Assembly: GCA_038210495.1 (NCBI GenBank)
Contig: JBBQWR010000014.1
Span: 51,030 to 115,029 of the forward strand
From: JBBQWR01 sp038210495
Lineage (GTDB): Bacteria > Planctomycetota > Planctomycetia > Pirellulales > DATAWG01
Direction: 5' to 3'
DNA: 64,000 nucleotides
Position numbers and translations under genes: made by a program. The notes beneath the pieces were generated by a model. It had not been told where the DNA came from. It did no database searches and saw only the letters and a program-made list of their open reading frames with translations. Each line of letters begins with the position of its first letter. Position 1 is the stretch's first letter. Below, in pieces: positions 34,464 to 44,659 of the stretch.

Positions 34464-37400
34464 TCAATTGATGTAGATAAATTCTTTTACGTTCAGCAGC
34501 ACGTGGCATAGATCGGCCCAAACTCTCGGATCGGACGCGCGAGCCGCCGGGGCCAAACCCAGTTGCTCGCCTTGCTGCTGCAGGAAATCCTCGGCGTCGG
34601 TTCGCTCGATATCGCTAGGGAGCCGAGCGAAGGCCGTCTCGTACATCTTGGCGATTCGCTCGCGCGGAGTCGCAGTCTTATCGGCCAAAACAGCGAGGGC
34701 CCAACGCCCGGCCTGCTCGACGACCAGCGGATCGTTCAGCAGAATCAGCGCCTGGGCCGGCAGATTGGAAACCGTCCGCCGGCCCACCGTGCTGTACGGC
34801 AGCGGCTCGTCGAAGGCCATCATCATCGGCGAGAGGAAATTCCGCCGCACCTTCAGATAAATACTCCGCCGGCCATCGCCATCGAGTGGTCCGCTCGCCG
34901 GCTTGCCTCGCCCGTCCATGAACGACGTCAGATGCACCTCGACGCTCGGTCCGAATTGGCGGCGTTCCAGGCGGCCGGAGATCTGCAGAATCGAGTCGCG
35001 AATCGCTTCCGATTCCAACCGGCGAATTGGCATGTGCTGCATCAGGGTATTATTCGGATCGACCTCAAGGCTCCGCTCGCTCGGCCGGCTCGACATCCGG
35101 TAGGTGCTGGACAACGCAACGCGGCGAATCATCCGCTTGATCGACCAATTGTCGCGAATGAATTCCGTGGCCAGATAATCGAGCAGTTCTGGATTCGTGG
35201 GGGCGTCTCCCAGCACGCCGAAATTGTCGACGCTGGCCACGATGCCGCGCCCCAGCAGATGATGCCAGATCCGGTTGACCATCACTCGGGAAACAAACGG
35301 ATTGTTTGGATCGGTCATCCGCCGCGCCAGTTCCAACCGGCCGCTTCCCGAAATAATGGCGGGCTGACTCGGGCCGGCGATCGCTTCCAAAAACCGTCTC
35401 GGAGCCGGCTCGCCCGGCGTCTTGTGACTGCCGCGAATCAGAACGTGCTCGTCCACGCCATTTCCATCGAGCAGAGCCAGGGCCACCGGCGAGGTTTTGA
35501 TCTGCGCCACCAGCTCGGCTCGGCCCATCGCCCGATCCGCGAGCCAATGGGCCACCGGATCGCTAACGGCCGCCGGCGATTTACTGCTTGGAGCCAGCGA
35601 TTCGGCGTTTTGCACGAGCCATTGGGCCAGCACCGGCTGCGATGGCGAGCCGAGCGCCGTGGTGGTCGCGGCAGGTGGGGTCAGTTCATCGCCACGATGA
35701 TTTTGCGCAAGCATGTCGGCCATATGACAGGCCACCCGTTGATAGCGCTTCGCCAGTTCGGCGACCGATTGCGGCGGACTGTTGGCGATCGCTTCCAGCA
35801 ATTTGCCATCGACCCGGCTCGGCTCGGGTGGCGCCGATTCCGATTGAATGACGGCGGCGATGGCCAAGAAATGCGACCGCTGGTCCGGCGTAAATTCAAT
35901 ATGAGCCCGCTCGCCCAAATAGGCGCGTACATCGCGAGCCTGCCAAACCAGATTCGGCCCGGCGTTTATGGCTTGCTTCGTTCCGGCGTGCAGCGGTCCG
36001 GCGATCATCCGATGCGAGTCGACGACGATGAAGGCTTCGCCGGCGCCGGCGACGCGATACCAAACTAGCGGCGCGGCGATCGTGAATTCGGGCGTTCGCA
36101 GCATGCCTGGAAAATCGCCCGCTGGACTACTGACGGCTGCGGTTTCCAGGGCGAGCGCGACGGCGCCACCGGCGGCGCGATTCGCTTTCGAGTTCGCATA
36201 GGTGAGTTGCAAGTCACCGCCGCGAATCGGCCCGGCCCCAAAGGCCAAGTCCTCGACGATCCACGGCTGGGCACCCGGCGAATGGTAATCGGCGACGATC
36301 GTGGCGCCCTTGGGCCACGCGGCAGCCCGGGCTTGATCCGCTTTCCAAGCCGCGATCGCCGAATCGAGTAGTTTCGGCGCTAGGTCTGGGGTCGCCGCTT
36401 GGCCATGCTTCGCCAAGAGCGCCAAGGGGTGAAAGGGATGCAGCGCGTCGGCCCCGGCCGTTTTGAGTTGCTCGATCCAAAACGACAGTTGAGCCGGATC
36501 GAGCGAATCGTGCCGTGCCCGCGTCTGAACCCGTTCCGCGTCGACCAGAGGTTTGACCCCCGGCGCCACGGCGTCGATCGAAAGCGCGGCGGCCGTCAGA
36601 TAGTCGGCCATCCGATCGAGCGATGGGCGAGCGGCAGTCAGCGACTGCTTGACGACGTTTGCCGCGGTTTCTCGATCGTGCGCGGCGATCCGCTCGGCGA
36701 CCTGCCGATTGTGCTCTTGCCATTTGAAATGCACGTCGCGGCAACTGCTGCTTTCGAGGAACCCGGCCAGCGAATAATAATCCTTTGTGGAGATCGCGTC
36801 GAACTTGTGGTCGTGGCACCGGGCGCACCCCAGCGTCAGCCCCAAAAAAGTCTTGCCCATGACGTCGATCTGATTGTCGACTCGATCGGTTTCGTCGAGC
36901 CGGATATCGACTGGCGAGTGGACCCAATCGCCGAGCAGCCAAAAGGCGGTGGCCAGCACCGATTCGTTCGTCTCGCCGGCGGGATCGATTCGCGGATGCT
37001 CGAGCAAATCGCCGGCGATGTGCTCGGTCACGAACTGGTTGTAGGGCACATCGGCGTTGAACGCCCGAATCAGGTAGTCGCGATACTGCCAGGCGCTCGG
37101 CGCGTCATAATCAAACTCGTGGCCGCGCGTCTCCGCGTAACGCACGAGATCGAGCCAATGGCGAGCCCAGCGCTCTCCGAACTGTGGCGAGGCGAGCAGG
37201 CCGTCGACGACTTTGGCCCAAGCGTCGGGCGAGGCGTCGGCGACAAACTGCCGAGCCTGCTCGGGCGTTGGCGGCAATCCGATGAGATCGAAGTACGCGC
37301 GGCGAATCAACGTGCGGCGATCGGCGGCGGCGGCCGGCGCGAGCCCCTTGCCTTCCAGCCGACTCAAAACAAATTTATCGAGCGGATCGGCCGGCCAGCC

Positions 37401-37934
37401 TTCGCCTTTGACGGCCGGGGGAAAAACGCTCCGCAGCGGTTGCCAGGCCCAATGCGCCGCTTTGCGTTTCTGAAGATCGAATTTCGATTTCGCCGGTCCG
37501 TCCGCTGCGGCGACCGCGCCGTGGCCATCGGCCTCAGGCCACGGAGCGCCCCGTTTGACCCACTCGGTCAGATCGTCGATTTTGCTGCCGGCGAGCCGTC
37601 CGGTCGGAGGCATTTGTAGGTTCGGATCTTGGTAGCGAACCGCCTCGATTAGCCGGCTTTTTTCTGGCGACCCGGGCGTCACCACCGGGCCGGTCTCACC
37701 GCCGACTTTCAGAGTCTCGGCCGAGTCGAGTCGCAGCTCGCCCTTGAGCTCCTTCGAATGGCTCGAATGGCATTCGTAGCACGACTCAACGAGCAGAGGT
37801 CGAATTTTCTTTTCGAAGAATTCGGTATCGCTGCCATCGGCCCGAGCTCGGGCCGGAGAGAGCCATCCGATGCCAACCAAAATCAGGAGGACGACAGCCG
37901 GACGAAGGCGATGGTGGCGCGGATTCCGATTCAT
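34464..37934 (-). CDS. Exported DUF1549/DUF1553 protein with planctomycete cytochrome motif
   Basis: A 1156-residue secreted protein. A signal peptide (about 1-32) precedes a PSCyt1 domain with haem-type motif CYECH (C52, C55, H56) and the usual GELRLDSAETLKVGGETGPVV. The DUF1549 domain (about 165-400) includes LIRRAYFDLIGLPPTPEQ and a second CxxCH, CARCHDHKFDAI (C370-H374). A long middle region (about 450-850) of unknown fold is followed by DUF1553 (about 870-1150), with NPFVSRVMVNRIWHHLLGRGIV and SSTYRMSS. Role unknown; these proteins are thought to be periplasmic. The two CxxCH motifs suggest covalent haem, but the second lies in the DUF1549 core and may be structural. Confidence 0.92.
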   Translation of the reverse strand: MNRNPRHHRLRPAVVLLILVGIGWLSPARARADGSDTEFFEKKIRPLLVESCYECHSSHSKELKGELRLDSAETLKVGGETGPVVTPGSPEKSRLIEAVRYQDPNLQMPPTGRLAGSKIDDLTEWVKRGAPWPEADGHGAVAAADGPAKSKFDLQKRKAAHWAWQPLRSVFPPAVKGEGWPADPLDKFVLSRLEGKGLAPAAAADRRTLIRRAYFDLIGLPPTPEQARQFVADASPDAWAKVVDGLLASPQFGERWARHWLDLVRYAETRGHEFDYDAPSAWQYRDYLIRAFNADVPYNQFVTEHIAGDLLEHPRIDPAGETNESVLATAFWLLGDWVHSPVDIRLDETDRVDNQIDVMGKTFLGLTLGCARCHDHKFDAISTKDYYSLAGFLESSSCRDVHFKWQEHNRQVAERIAAHDRETAANVVKQSLTAARPSLDRMADYLTAAALSIDAVAPGVKPLVDAERVQTRARHDSLDPAQLSFWIEQLKTAGADALHPFHPLALLAKHGQAATPDLAPKLLDSAIAAWKADQARAAAWPKGATIVADYHSPGAQPWIVEDLAFGAGPIRGGDLQLTYANSKANRAAGGAVALALETAAVSSPAGDFPGMLRTPEFTIAAPLVWYRVAGAGEAFIVVDSHRMIAGPLHAGTKQAINAGPNLVWQARDVRAYLGERAHIEFTPDQRSHFLAIAAVIQSESAPPEPSRVDGKLLEAIANSPPQSVAELAKRYQRVACHMADMLAQNHRGDELTPPAATTTALGSPSQPVLAQWLVQNAESLAPSSKSPAAVSDPVAHWLADRAMGRAELVAQIKTSPVALALLDGNGVDEHVLIRGSHKTPGEPAPRRFLEAIAGPSQPAIISGSGRLELARRMTDPNNPFVSRVMVNRIWHHLLGRGIVASVDNFGVLGDAPTNPELLDYLATEFIRDNWSIKRMIRRVALSSTYRMSSRPSERSLEVDPNNTLMQHMPIRRLESEAIRDSILQISGRLERRQFGPSVEVHLTSFMDGRGKPASGPLDGDGRRSIYLKVRRNFLSPMMMAFDEPLPYSTVGRRTVSNLPAQALILLNDPLVVEQAGRWALAVLADKTATPRERIAKMYETAFARLPSDIERTDAEDFLQQQGEQLGLAPAARASDPRVWADLCHVLLNVKEFIYIN

Positions 37935-38029
37935 AAATGGCCTTTGATCCGTTGCTCCAGTGTAACGGTTGGGGCCGCGATTGCACGCCGATTATCGCGA
38001 ACCGGCGTTCGCGACAGACGCTCGACAGG

Positions 38030-41000
38030 TTACTTGGGCGCGTCGATGTGGCGGATTTCCTGCCCGGTATCCATGTTCCAAACGTGAAGCACGCTGTCCT
38101 GGCCGCCGGCGAGGATTTTCTTGCCATCGGGCGTGACGGCCAGCGTGTAAAGGAAATCGGCGGCGCCGCCGAAGTTGCGCTCGGTGTTGCCGTTGTCGGC
38201 GTTGATCATTCGCACGTTGCGGTCACCAGAGGTTGTGACCACGCGGGGCGTGCTGGCGGAGAATGCCACGGCCGTCACTTCTTTGCCAAAGCCCTCGATC
38301 GTGCGGCGCTGCTCGCCGGCCGCGACGTCCCAGATTTTGACGACGTTGTCGGCGCCTCCACTGGCGAGGCCCTTGCCATCGGATTGCCACGCCACGCCCA
38401 GGACGTGATGCGTGTGCCCCTCGAAGGCTTTCACCAGCGCGCCGCTGGCGACCGTGAACACCTTGACGAATCGATCGGCGCCCGAGCTGGCCAACATCAG
38501 ACCGTCCGGCGAGAAGCGAACGCTGAAAATCGTATCGCTATGGGCATCGGGAATCGCACGAATGAGAGCTCCATCCGCCGGATTCCAAAGCTTTAGCTCT
38601 CCGCTCCGCGATGGCTCGCCGCCGCCCGTGGCCAGCATTTTTCCATCGGGACTAAAGTCTAGAGCCAGGACGCGATCCGTCAGTTTTGTGGGATCGTCGG
38701 GATTGCCGATCGTCCGCTCGAGCGTCCAGGGCGCCTTGGTGTTCCATAGCACGACCGTCTTGTCGGCGGCGCCGCTGATTATCCCGCCGCCGCTGGTCCA
38801 AGCGATCGCTTGAATGGGCGCCGCGGGCCCGGCGAACGTATCGACCGGCTCGCCATCGTCCGAGGCCCAAGTTTGCACGAGCTTATTATCGCCCGCCGCC
38901 GTGAGATACAGGCCATCGGGCGAAAACGCCAGCGCCCGGGTTGTGCTGACCTGATCGGTGAATTTTTTCTTACCGGATTCGGCCAAGGCTTCGGCTTGCT
39001 TTTGCGTGACGTCAGCCAATTCGGCTGATTTCTTGGCGGCCGGCACGGCGTCGGTTGCTTGCTTTACAGCTTGCTCGGCCGATTCGATTCCGCGAATCGC
39101 GGCCTGAACGGCGCCTTCCGCTCGTTTGATCTCTTGCTGCGGCGCCTTGGCGGCCTTGGTGGCTTCGTCGACGCGGCGCTTTACGTCGGCGAGCTTCTTG
39201 TCGGCTTCCATCGCCAGTCGCTTGGCTTCTTCCGAAGCCTTGGCCAGGTCCTTGTTATTGGCGTCCTTGTCGGCGGCCGCTTTGGCTTCTGCCATTTTGT
39301 CGGCGGCCTGCTTAGCGACAAGCGCGGCGGCTTCGGCCTCTTTTTCCACGGCCGCTTTGGCGTCTTGCGAAGGTTTGGCGGCGGCCGTCTTTTCGACGAC
39401 GGATTTCTCCGAGGCCGTCTTCATGTCCTTGGCCTTCTGCACGGCGTCGGTCTCTTGCTTCAGCCGCGTTTCGGTCTCGGCGATGAGCAGTTTCTCGCGC
39501 GCCGATTTCGCTCGGGCGACTTCGACGCCCCGGTCCAGCCGTCCGTTTTCGACGAGTGTGCGAAAATCGCCGCGAAGCTCGACCGTTTGCTGATTTTCGA
39601 GGTTCCAGAGCTTGATCGAATTGGTGGCGCCTGCGGAGGCAAATCGCTTGCCGTCGCCGCGCGCGGCAATTGCCGTGATCGGGGCGCCGTGGCTGAGTTG
39701 TCGAGCGGAGCCGCCGCTGTCGGTGTTCCACTGTCGCAGGGCACCGTCTTCGCTACCTGACACGATCTCTTTTCCCTCCGGCTGGAGCGTTTCGAGCGCT
39801 GTCACTGGGCCCGTATGCCCCTTCAATTCCTTGAGAGGCGCCGGCGGCTTGGGCGGCGTGGCCGGAGTTGGGTCGAATGGATTTGGCGCGGTTAAGCCCA
39901 GCGTCCACACGCGGACCGTGTTGTCGGCATGGCCGGAGCAAATCTGCGTGGCGGCCCCGGCGAGCGTAATCGCATTGATCGGAGCGGGCGTGTCGAGCTG
40001 CGCAATCTGCTTGCCATCGGCCGTGTTCCAGGCCCGCAGCGTTTTATCGAGTGAACCGGAGAACAGCTTCGCTCCGTCGGGCGAGAATCGCAGGCCGGTC
40101 ACGGCGGCCGTGTGGCCGCCGGATGATTGGAGCAGCTTGCCGCTAGGCAATTCCCATAGTTTGATGCCGCCGCCCACTTCACCGGTGGCGGCCTGCTTGC
40201 CGTCTGGGCGGACGGCGACGCTGCGAATTGCGTCGGTCGAACCGGCCAGGTCGGCCAGTTTGGCGTTGCGCGGACGGCGCCAGAGTTTCACTTCCCGGTA
40301 TCCGCCCGAGGCGAGCAAATCGCCCGTCGGATCGAACGCCATCGCCTGAACAATGTCCAAGTGGGCGGCGCCATTGGGCGGATTTCCCAATTGTGCGCCA
40401 ATCGACGGATCGACCAGACGGCCGACGGTCGCCCCCGTCGAGATATGATAAATAAAAATCTCGTTCGCCCGGCCACAGGCGGCATAACCGCCATCGGGCG
40501 AAACCGCGAGCGAAAGAATCGGATTGACGGTCGGCGGCAGTTTTTGCCAGTGCAGGGGCGTCGCGGCCCCGGTCACTTGGCCGGTGGCCCCTTGATCGAT
40601 CCAGAGCTTGATCAGCCCCAGCTCGTCCGGTGTGAGCGGCATCGCCTTCACGGTGTTGTCGGGCGGCGGCATGATCGGGTCTTCCAGATGCGCGGCCGCT
40701 CGGAGGAGCAGACTCTCGGCGCTCTTGCCGACGACGACGCCGGCGGAGGAATCGCCCCCCTTGAGAATCGTTTGCGGCGTCTCGAGCACCAGATGGTTCT
40801 CGGCCTTCGTGCCATTGTGACAGGCGATGCAATTCCGCCGCAGCACGGGCAGAATCTCGGCCTCGAAATTGACCGGCTTGCCGCGCTTGAGATCCGCGAT
40901 CGCGATTGGTGGGGCGGTCGGTTTTTCCGATTTCTTGGGCTTGGCGATTTTTGTTTCGTTAGCGGCGCGAGTGGGCTGCGAAACGATGGTCGACAGCGCA

Positions 41001-41044
41001 ACACAGAACGCGCCGATGAAAAAGTAGCTGGATTTGTTGCGCAT
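38030..41044 (-). CDS. Exported cytochrome/WD40 protein split by a long coiled coil
   Basis: A 1004-residue protein. After a signal peptide (MRNKSSYFFIGAFCVALSTIVS) comes a PSCyt domain with haem motif CIACH (C72, C75, H76) and MPPPDNTVKAMPLTPDELGLIKLWIDQGATG. WD40 repeats follow (about 165-485: repeats such as IRSVAVRPDGKQAATGEVGGGIKLWEL). A helical, Ala/Lys/Glu-rich segment of about 200 residues (495-695, EAEAAALVAKQAADKMAEAK) then interrupts the propeller, and WD40 repeats resume (TRALAFSPDGLYLTAAGD to the end). The insert looks like one or two long coiled-coil hairpins. The 5' leader carries a GCAGGATGCC repeat. It lies in the same cluster as the DUF1553 and PPC genes. Confidence 0.88.
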   Translation of the reverse strand: MRNKSSYFFIGAFCVALSTIVSQPTRAANETKIAKPKKSEKPTAPPIAIADLKRGKPVNFEAEILPVLRRNCIACHNGTKAENHLVLETPQTILKGGDSSAGVVVGKSAESLLLRAAAHLEDPIMPPPDNTVKAMPLTPDELGLIKLWIDQGATGQVTGAATPLHWQKLPPTVNPILSLAVSPDGGYAACGRANEIFIYHISTGATVGRLVDPSIGAQLGNPPNGAAHLDIVQAMAFDPTGDLLASGGYREVKLWRRPRNAKLADLAGSTDAIRSVAVRPDGKQAATGEVGGGIKLWELPSGKLLQSSGGHTAAVTGLRFSPDGAKLFSGSLDKTLRAWNTADGKQIAQLDTPAPINAITLAGAATQICSGHADNTVRVWTLGLTAPNPFDPTPATPPKPPAPLKELKGHTGPVTALETLQPEGKEIVSGSEDGALRQWNTDSGGSARQLSHGAPITAIAARGDGKRFASAGATNSIKLWNLENQQTVELRGDFRTLVENGRLDRGVEVARAKSAREKLLIAETETRLKQETDAVQKAKDMKTASEKSVVEKTAAAKPSQDAKAAVEKEAEAAALVAKQAADKMAEAKAAADKDANNKDLAKASEEAKRLAMEADKKLADVKRRVDEATKAAKAPQQEIKRAEGAVQAAIRGIESAEQAVKQATDAVPAAKKSAELADVTQKQAEALAESGKKKFTDQVSTTRALAFSPDGLYLTAAGDNKLVQTWASDDGEPVDTFAGPAAPIQAIAWTSGGGIISGAADKTVVLWNTKAPWTLERTIGNPDDPTKLTDRVLALDFSPDGKMLATGGGEPSRSGELKLWNPADGALIRAIPDAHSDTIFSVRFSPDGLMLASSGADRFVKVFTVASGALVKAFEGHTHHVLGVAWQSDGKGLASGGADNVVKIWDVAAGEQRRTIEGFGKEVTAVAFSASTPRVVTTSGDRNVRMINADNGNTERNFGGAADFLYTLAVTPDGKKILAGGQDSVLHVWNMDTGQEIRHIDAPK

Positions 41045-41058
41045 GACTTGACGGCACG

Positions 41059-41078
41059 GCAGGATGCCGCGGCTATGT
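41059..41078 (+). repeat. Dispersed repeat GCAGGATGCCGCGGCTATGT
   Basis: Exact 20-base copy of 5000-5019, lying in the 49-base gap between the PPC and WD40 genes, so probably transcribed within the operon. Confidence 0.7.
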
Positions 41079-41093
41079 AGGGGCGGGGCGAGG

Positions 41094-44000
41094 CTATTTC
41101 TTTTCGGGCGGAGCCACCGGTTCGACCTTGATGGTCAGCGGCTGGTCGACTTGCACGGTCTGGCCGTTCAATTGCATACGAGCGCGAATCGAGAGCGGAT
41201 GATCGCCAGGGGCCGACTTTTGATCGGCCTCGACGATCAGCTTGACTTGCGTTTGGCCAGCCGGGATTTGAACTTCGGCGATGCGCACGCCCGGATCGCT
41301 ACCGGGAGTCGCCCAGGCGATCGTTACCGGATCGTTGTAGCTGAACAGCCTCGCGATCGTGACGGGGATCTCAAGTTTCTCGCCTTGCTTCACCGGTCCG
41401 GGCGGAGCGGCCAACGCGATCGTCACGGGCGCCGGCGAAATTTTGAGCGACACGGGGGTCGAATAGAAAAGCATCGCCACGTTTTTCGGCTGGGCGTTGG
41501 CCATCGCCTGCTGCGATTTTTGGGCGAACATTTGTTTCGCCGCTTCGGCCAATTTGCTTTTCTCGGTCGAGGCATTTGCGGCTGCGTCGGCGGCCACGCG
41601 AGCGTCGGCGCTGGCCTTAATTCGGGCAGCCGTGTCGACGACGTTCTTGTCGGCAGCCGCTTTAGTGGTGGTCGCCGCGGAGACGGCTGCTTCAATGTCC
41701 TTCATGGCTTTGTCAGCCGTAACCAATTGAGCTGCCGCCGGCGTGGCTTTTTCGGTGGCGATGCGAAGCTGTTCGGCGGCCGCTTGCTTGGCGTCGGTTT
41801 GCGCCTTGAGCTTTACGGGATCCATTTCGGCCGGCGCCTTGTCGAGTAATTCTTTAACTTTGGTCGTTTCGGCGACCTTGGCCGTCGCTTCGTCGGATGC
41901 CTTTTGCGCGGCGGCTTTCGCGTCGGTGGCGGCTTTCAATTTAGGTTGAAGATCGGCCAGAGCTTTCTGAGCCGCGGCCGAAGCGTCGGTCGCTTGCTTG
42001 TTCGCGGTGGTGGCGTCGGCGACGGCTCGATCGGCGGCGCCCTTGGCCTCGACCGCCTTGCGAGCGGCCTCGGCAGCTTCGGCCGCCATCTTTTCCATCG
42101 CTTTTGCCGATTCGGCGGCGGCGGCGGCCGCTTCCGGATTGTGGCGATAACTCACTTCGGCGCCGACGCGACACGTAAAGCTGTAATTCCCCGGCGGCAG
42201 ATTCGGAGCGACATCCAGATTCAGCTTGCCATCGTTCTGGCCGGCTTGAATGTCGAGCTCCGGAATTCGCAACTCTCGCGGCAATCCGGCCGGCACGAGC
42301 TTCACGACTCCCTTGAAGTCGCCGCGCCGCGTGACCTTCACCGGGATCTGCAACTTGCCGGCGAGCGAAGTCTCCAGTGGCTTGCCGTCGCCAATCTCAA
42401 CCGCCGGCACGGCCGCCTCATTGGTCGTCACCGCCAACGCCAATTGCGAACTGACTCGATAGCTGAACGGAACCTGCTCTCGATTCGGCGAACCCCAGAC
42501 GATCGTCGCCGCTCGGGCCTCGCGGCTCACGTCTGCCGCGCCGATTTTCGCTTTGCCGATTACTTTGATCATCCCCGACCAGGGCGCGATGCTGTCGGCG
42601 GCGCTGAACACAAGCGCCCCAACATCGGCGCCTGGGCCGATCGTCGCCCCAGGGCATGTGACACCCGGCGGCAACCCTTCGACCGCGAGTTGAACCTCAC
42701 CGGCGAAACTATCGCGACGGACGACCATCACCGGCACTCCAAGCGTCTCACCTTTGTGCAGCAGCGGCGTCCAGAGCGTCACCTGATTGCTATTCATCGG
42801 ATTGATCGGCGCTTCGCTGATCGCGACCATCCGAAAGTCGGGTGACTCCCGGCGGATCGCCAGCCGATACGCGAATCGCGGATTGCCGCGCGATTGGAAA
42901 TAGAGATCGCGAGTCATTACGCGATAGGTTCCATCTTCGGGCGCCACGAACCGGATCGCCGGATCGTAGCCCAGCGCGTCGAAATACGTATCCAGCCGCT
43001 CGTGCCGGCCCTCGGGCTTCGGGTCGTCGGCTTCGGCGACGCCGGTCACGACCTCCACGCCCTTGTCGTTGTGCTTGACGAGCTGAACTTGCAGCACGGG
43101 ATCGGTCGGGGCGCCCAGTCGCTGCGAATACACCTCCATGTAATACACGTCCCCCTTCTTCGCGTCGAACGTGAAATAATCCTGATCGCCGCGCGGATTG
43201 TATTGGCCGCAGACCTCGCATGGGGGCGCGATCTTTTGGGCCTGAGCGGGCGTGTCGTTCGGCTCGATCTCGGAGACGACCGGCGCGGTGGCGAAAAAGA
43301 TGTTCACGGGATTCGCCTCGCCGCGCGGCGTCGCCAGCCGATACGCGAAGGCATCCATGAAGGCCTCGCTCGGCTCGACCAGCGTCGAGGTGGGCAACTG
43401 CTGCTGCACGTACGGATCGGACGGGATATCGACCTCGACCTCGACGCGCTCCAGCGGCTTGCCGTCGGCCGTCTTCACGTCGGTCGGGGCTCCGCCCGGC
43501 AGATTGCGGCCATAGAAGGAAAACTTAGTTTTCGTCCCTGCCATCCCTGCAGGTGGCGTCACGAAATCCACAAACGGCTGCGTCGATACCGACAAGCGAT
43601 AAAAATATTCCTCGCCCCCCTTGTACAGCACGTCGTAAAGCTTCACGACATACGAGCCATCGGCCGGCGCGAGAAAATCGATCAGCGGATCGCGATGAAT
43701 GCGCTCCTTGGGCCGAGCCAATTCACGTCCTGTCGCGTCGGTGAGAACCATCGCCGGCTCGCAGCGGGAATCCAGCCGCCGGGCAAGGCACTCGACGAGC
43801 ACGCGCTGACCCTTCTTGGCGGCGAACCGGAAGTAGTCGGATCGCTCGGCGGTGAGTTGACCATTGATGCTCGACTCGATCGGGACTTCTTTCGCGGCGG
43901 CAGTCGTAGCGCCTGCCGCTTTGCCGCTGACCTCGTTCAGGTTGCCGATCTCGAACATGCGGGGGTTACTGACGCCGTATTTGCCGACGGCCCGAACTTC

Positions 44001-44354
44001 ATGCAAGCCGACCGGCACGTTGGCCGAAACGGTGACGGTGAATTTGCCAACGAGCGGATGCGGGCTCTTGTCGAATGGGGCGTCAGTCCCCGCCTTCTGA
44101 ATTGCCGTAATGCCAGGATGCGAGAACATCAACTCGTGGGCGTCCTCGATCTCGGCGCCCGTTAGCATTACCTCGAAGGTCGTGCCGACCTTGCCGCCCG
44201 CCGGAAAGATATTGTGCAGTCGCGTGGTCGGAAGCTGAGCCAGCGCAAAGGCTGGCGCAAAAAGCAGCAACACAGTAGTCACGAATTGCGACAGTCGATT
44301 AAGGGGCACGGAGCGCCGTCGGAGGCTGGATGATTTGTTCACCATAAATTGCAT
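41094..44354 (-). CDS. Exported PPC-domain protein with long Ala/Lys coiled coil
   Basis: A 1086-residue secreted protein. I start at the ATG with GGAGG six bases before; an open GTG seven codons earlier includes that site. Signal peptide FVTTVLLLFAPAFALAQ. The N-terminal region has an IPT/Ig-like start (IFPAGGKVGTTFEVMLTGAEI), then bacterial pre-peptidase C-terminal (PPC) beta domains, for example SDYFRFAAKKGQRVLVECLARRLDSRCEPAMVL and QDYFTFDAKKGDVYYMEVYSQRLGAPTDPVLQV. Residues about 738-958 are an almost uninterrupted Ala/Lys/Glu helix (EKMAAEAAEAARKAVEAKGA), after which beta domains resume. The insert parallels the one in the next gene. No catalytic domain is seen; PPC domains usually assist secretion or substrate binding. 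Confidence 0.85.
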   Translation of the reverse strand: MQFMVNKSSSLRRRSVPLNRLSQFVTTVLLLFAPAFALAQLPTTRLHNIFPAGGKVGTTFEVMLTGAEIEDAHELMFSHPGITAIQKAGTDAPFDKSPHPLVGKFTVTVSANVPVGLHEVRAVGKYGVSNPRMFEIGNLNEVSGKAAGATTAAAKEVPIESSINGQLTAERSDYFRFAAKKGQRVLVECLARRLDSRCEPAMVLTDATGRELARPKERIHRDPLIDFLAPADGSYVVKLYDVLYKGGEEYFYRLSVSTQPFVDFVTPPAGMAGTKTKFSFYGRNLPGGAPTDVKTADGKPLERVEVEVDIPSDPYVQQQLPTSTLVEPSEAFMDAFAYRLATPRGEANPVNIFFATAPVVSEIEPNDTPAQAQKIAPPCEVCGQYNPRGDQDYFTFDAKKGDVYYMEVYSQRLGAPTDPVLQVQLVKHNDKGVEVVTGVAEADDPKPEGRHERLDTYFDALGYDPAIRFVAPEDGTYRVMTRDLYFQSRGNPRFAYRLAIRRESPDFRMVAISEAPINPMNSNQVTLWTPLLHKGETLGVPVMVVRRDSFAGEVQLAVEGLPPGVTCPGATIGPGADVGALVFSAADSIAPWSGMIKVIGKAKIGAADVSREARAATIVWGSPNREQVPFSYRVSSQLALAVTTNEAAVPAVEIGDGKPLETSLAGKLQIPVKVTRRGDFKGVVKLVPAGLPRELRIPELDIQAGQNDGKLNLDVAPNLPPGNYSFTCRVGAEVSYRHNPEAAAAAAESAKAMEKMAAEAAEAARKAVEAKGAADRAVADATTANKQATDASAAAQKALADLQPKLKAATDAKAAAQKASDEATAKVAETTKVKELLDKAPAEMDPVKLKAQTDAKQAAAEQLRIATEKATPAAAQLVTADKAMKDIEAAVSAATTTKAAADKNVVDTAARIKASADARVAADAAANASTEKSKLAEAAKQMFAQKSQQAMANAQPKNVAMLFYSTPVSLKISPAPVTIALAAPPGPVKQGEKLEIPVTIARLFSYNDPVTIAWATPGSDPGVRIAEVQIPAGQTQVKLIVEADQKSAPGDHPLSIRARMQLNGQTVQVDQPLTIKVEPVAPPEKK

Positions 44355-44659
44355 GCGATCCTCCGCAAATTGCACGACGCAGCACGAGATGACGCGATCG
44401 CCGCGCGCAGCAGCGAAACCGGGCTTGGTCGAGCGAATGGAATTTTTTGTAGGCGTGGGACGACAGGTGGGACGGCGAGCCGACGGCGAATGAAATGACT
44501 AATGCCTAATGAGGAATGACGAAGCACGAATGGCAAAGGACTGAAGTTTGGCTTGGCGGCGACTTAAACACTCGCAATGCCATGCCAATCTTAGTCATTC
44601 GTCATTTCAGCATTAGTCATTCATTAGACATTGGGTACTTAGACATTAGTCATTCGCCC
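44355..44659. other. Gap with short ATTAGTCATTC-type repeats
   Basis: About 305 bases between the DUF1549/Ig gene and the PPC gene, the only long gap in this cluster. It contains tandem and inverted short repeats (see 44489-44655) and no gene. A second promoter for the four downstream genes could lie here. Confidence 0.55.
44489..44655. repeat. Clustered repeats of the ATTAGTCATTC type
   Basis: The plus strand shows AATGACTAATG-type units at 44489-44523 and the opposite orientation, ATTAGTCATTC, at about 44591-44655 (four or five imperfect units such as TTAGTCATTCGTCATT). The two blocks are inverted relative to each other and could pair in RNA. Confidence 0.65.
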
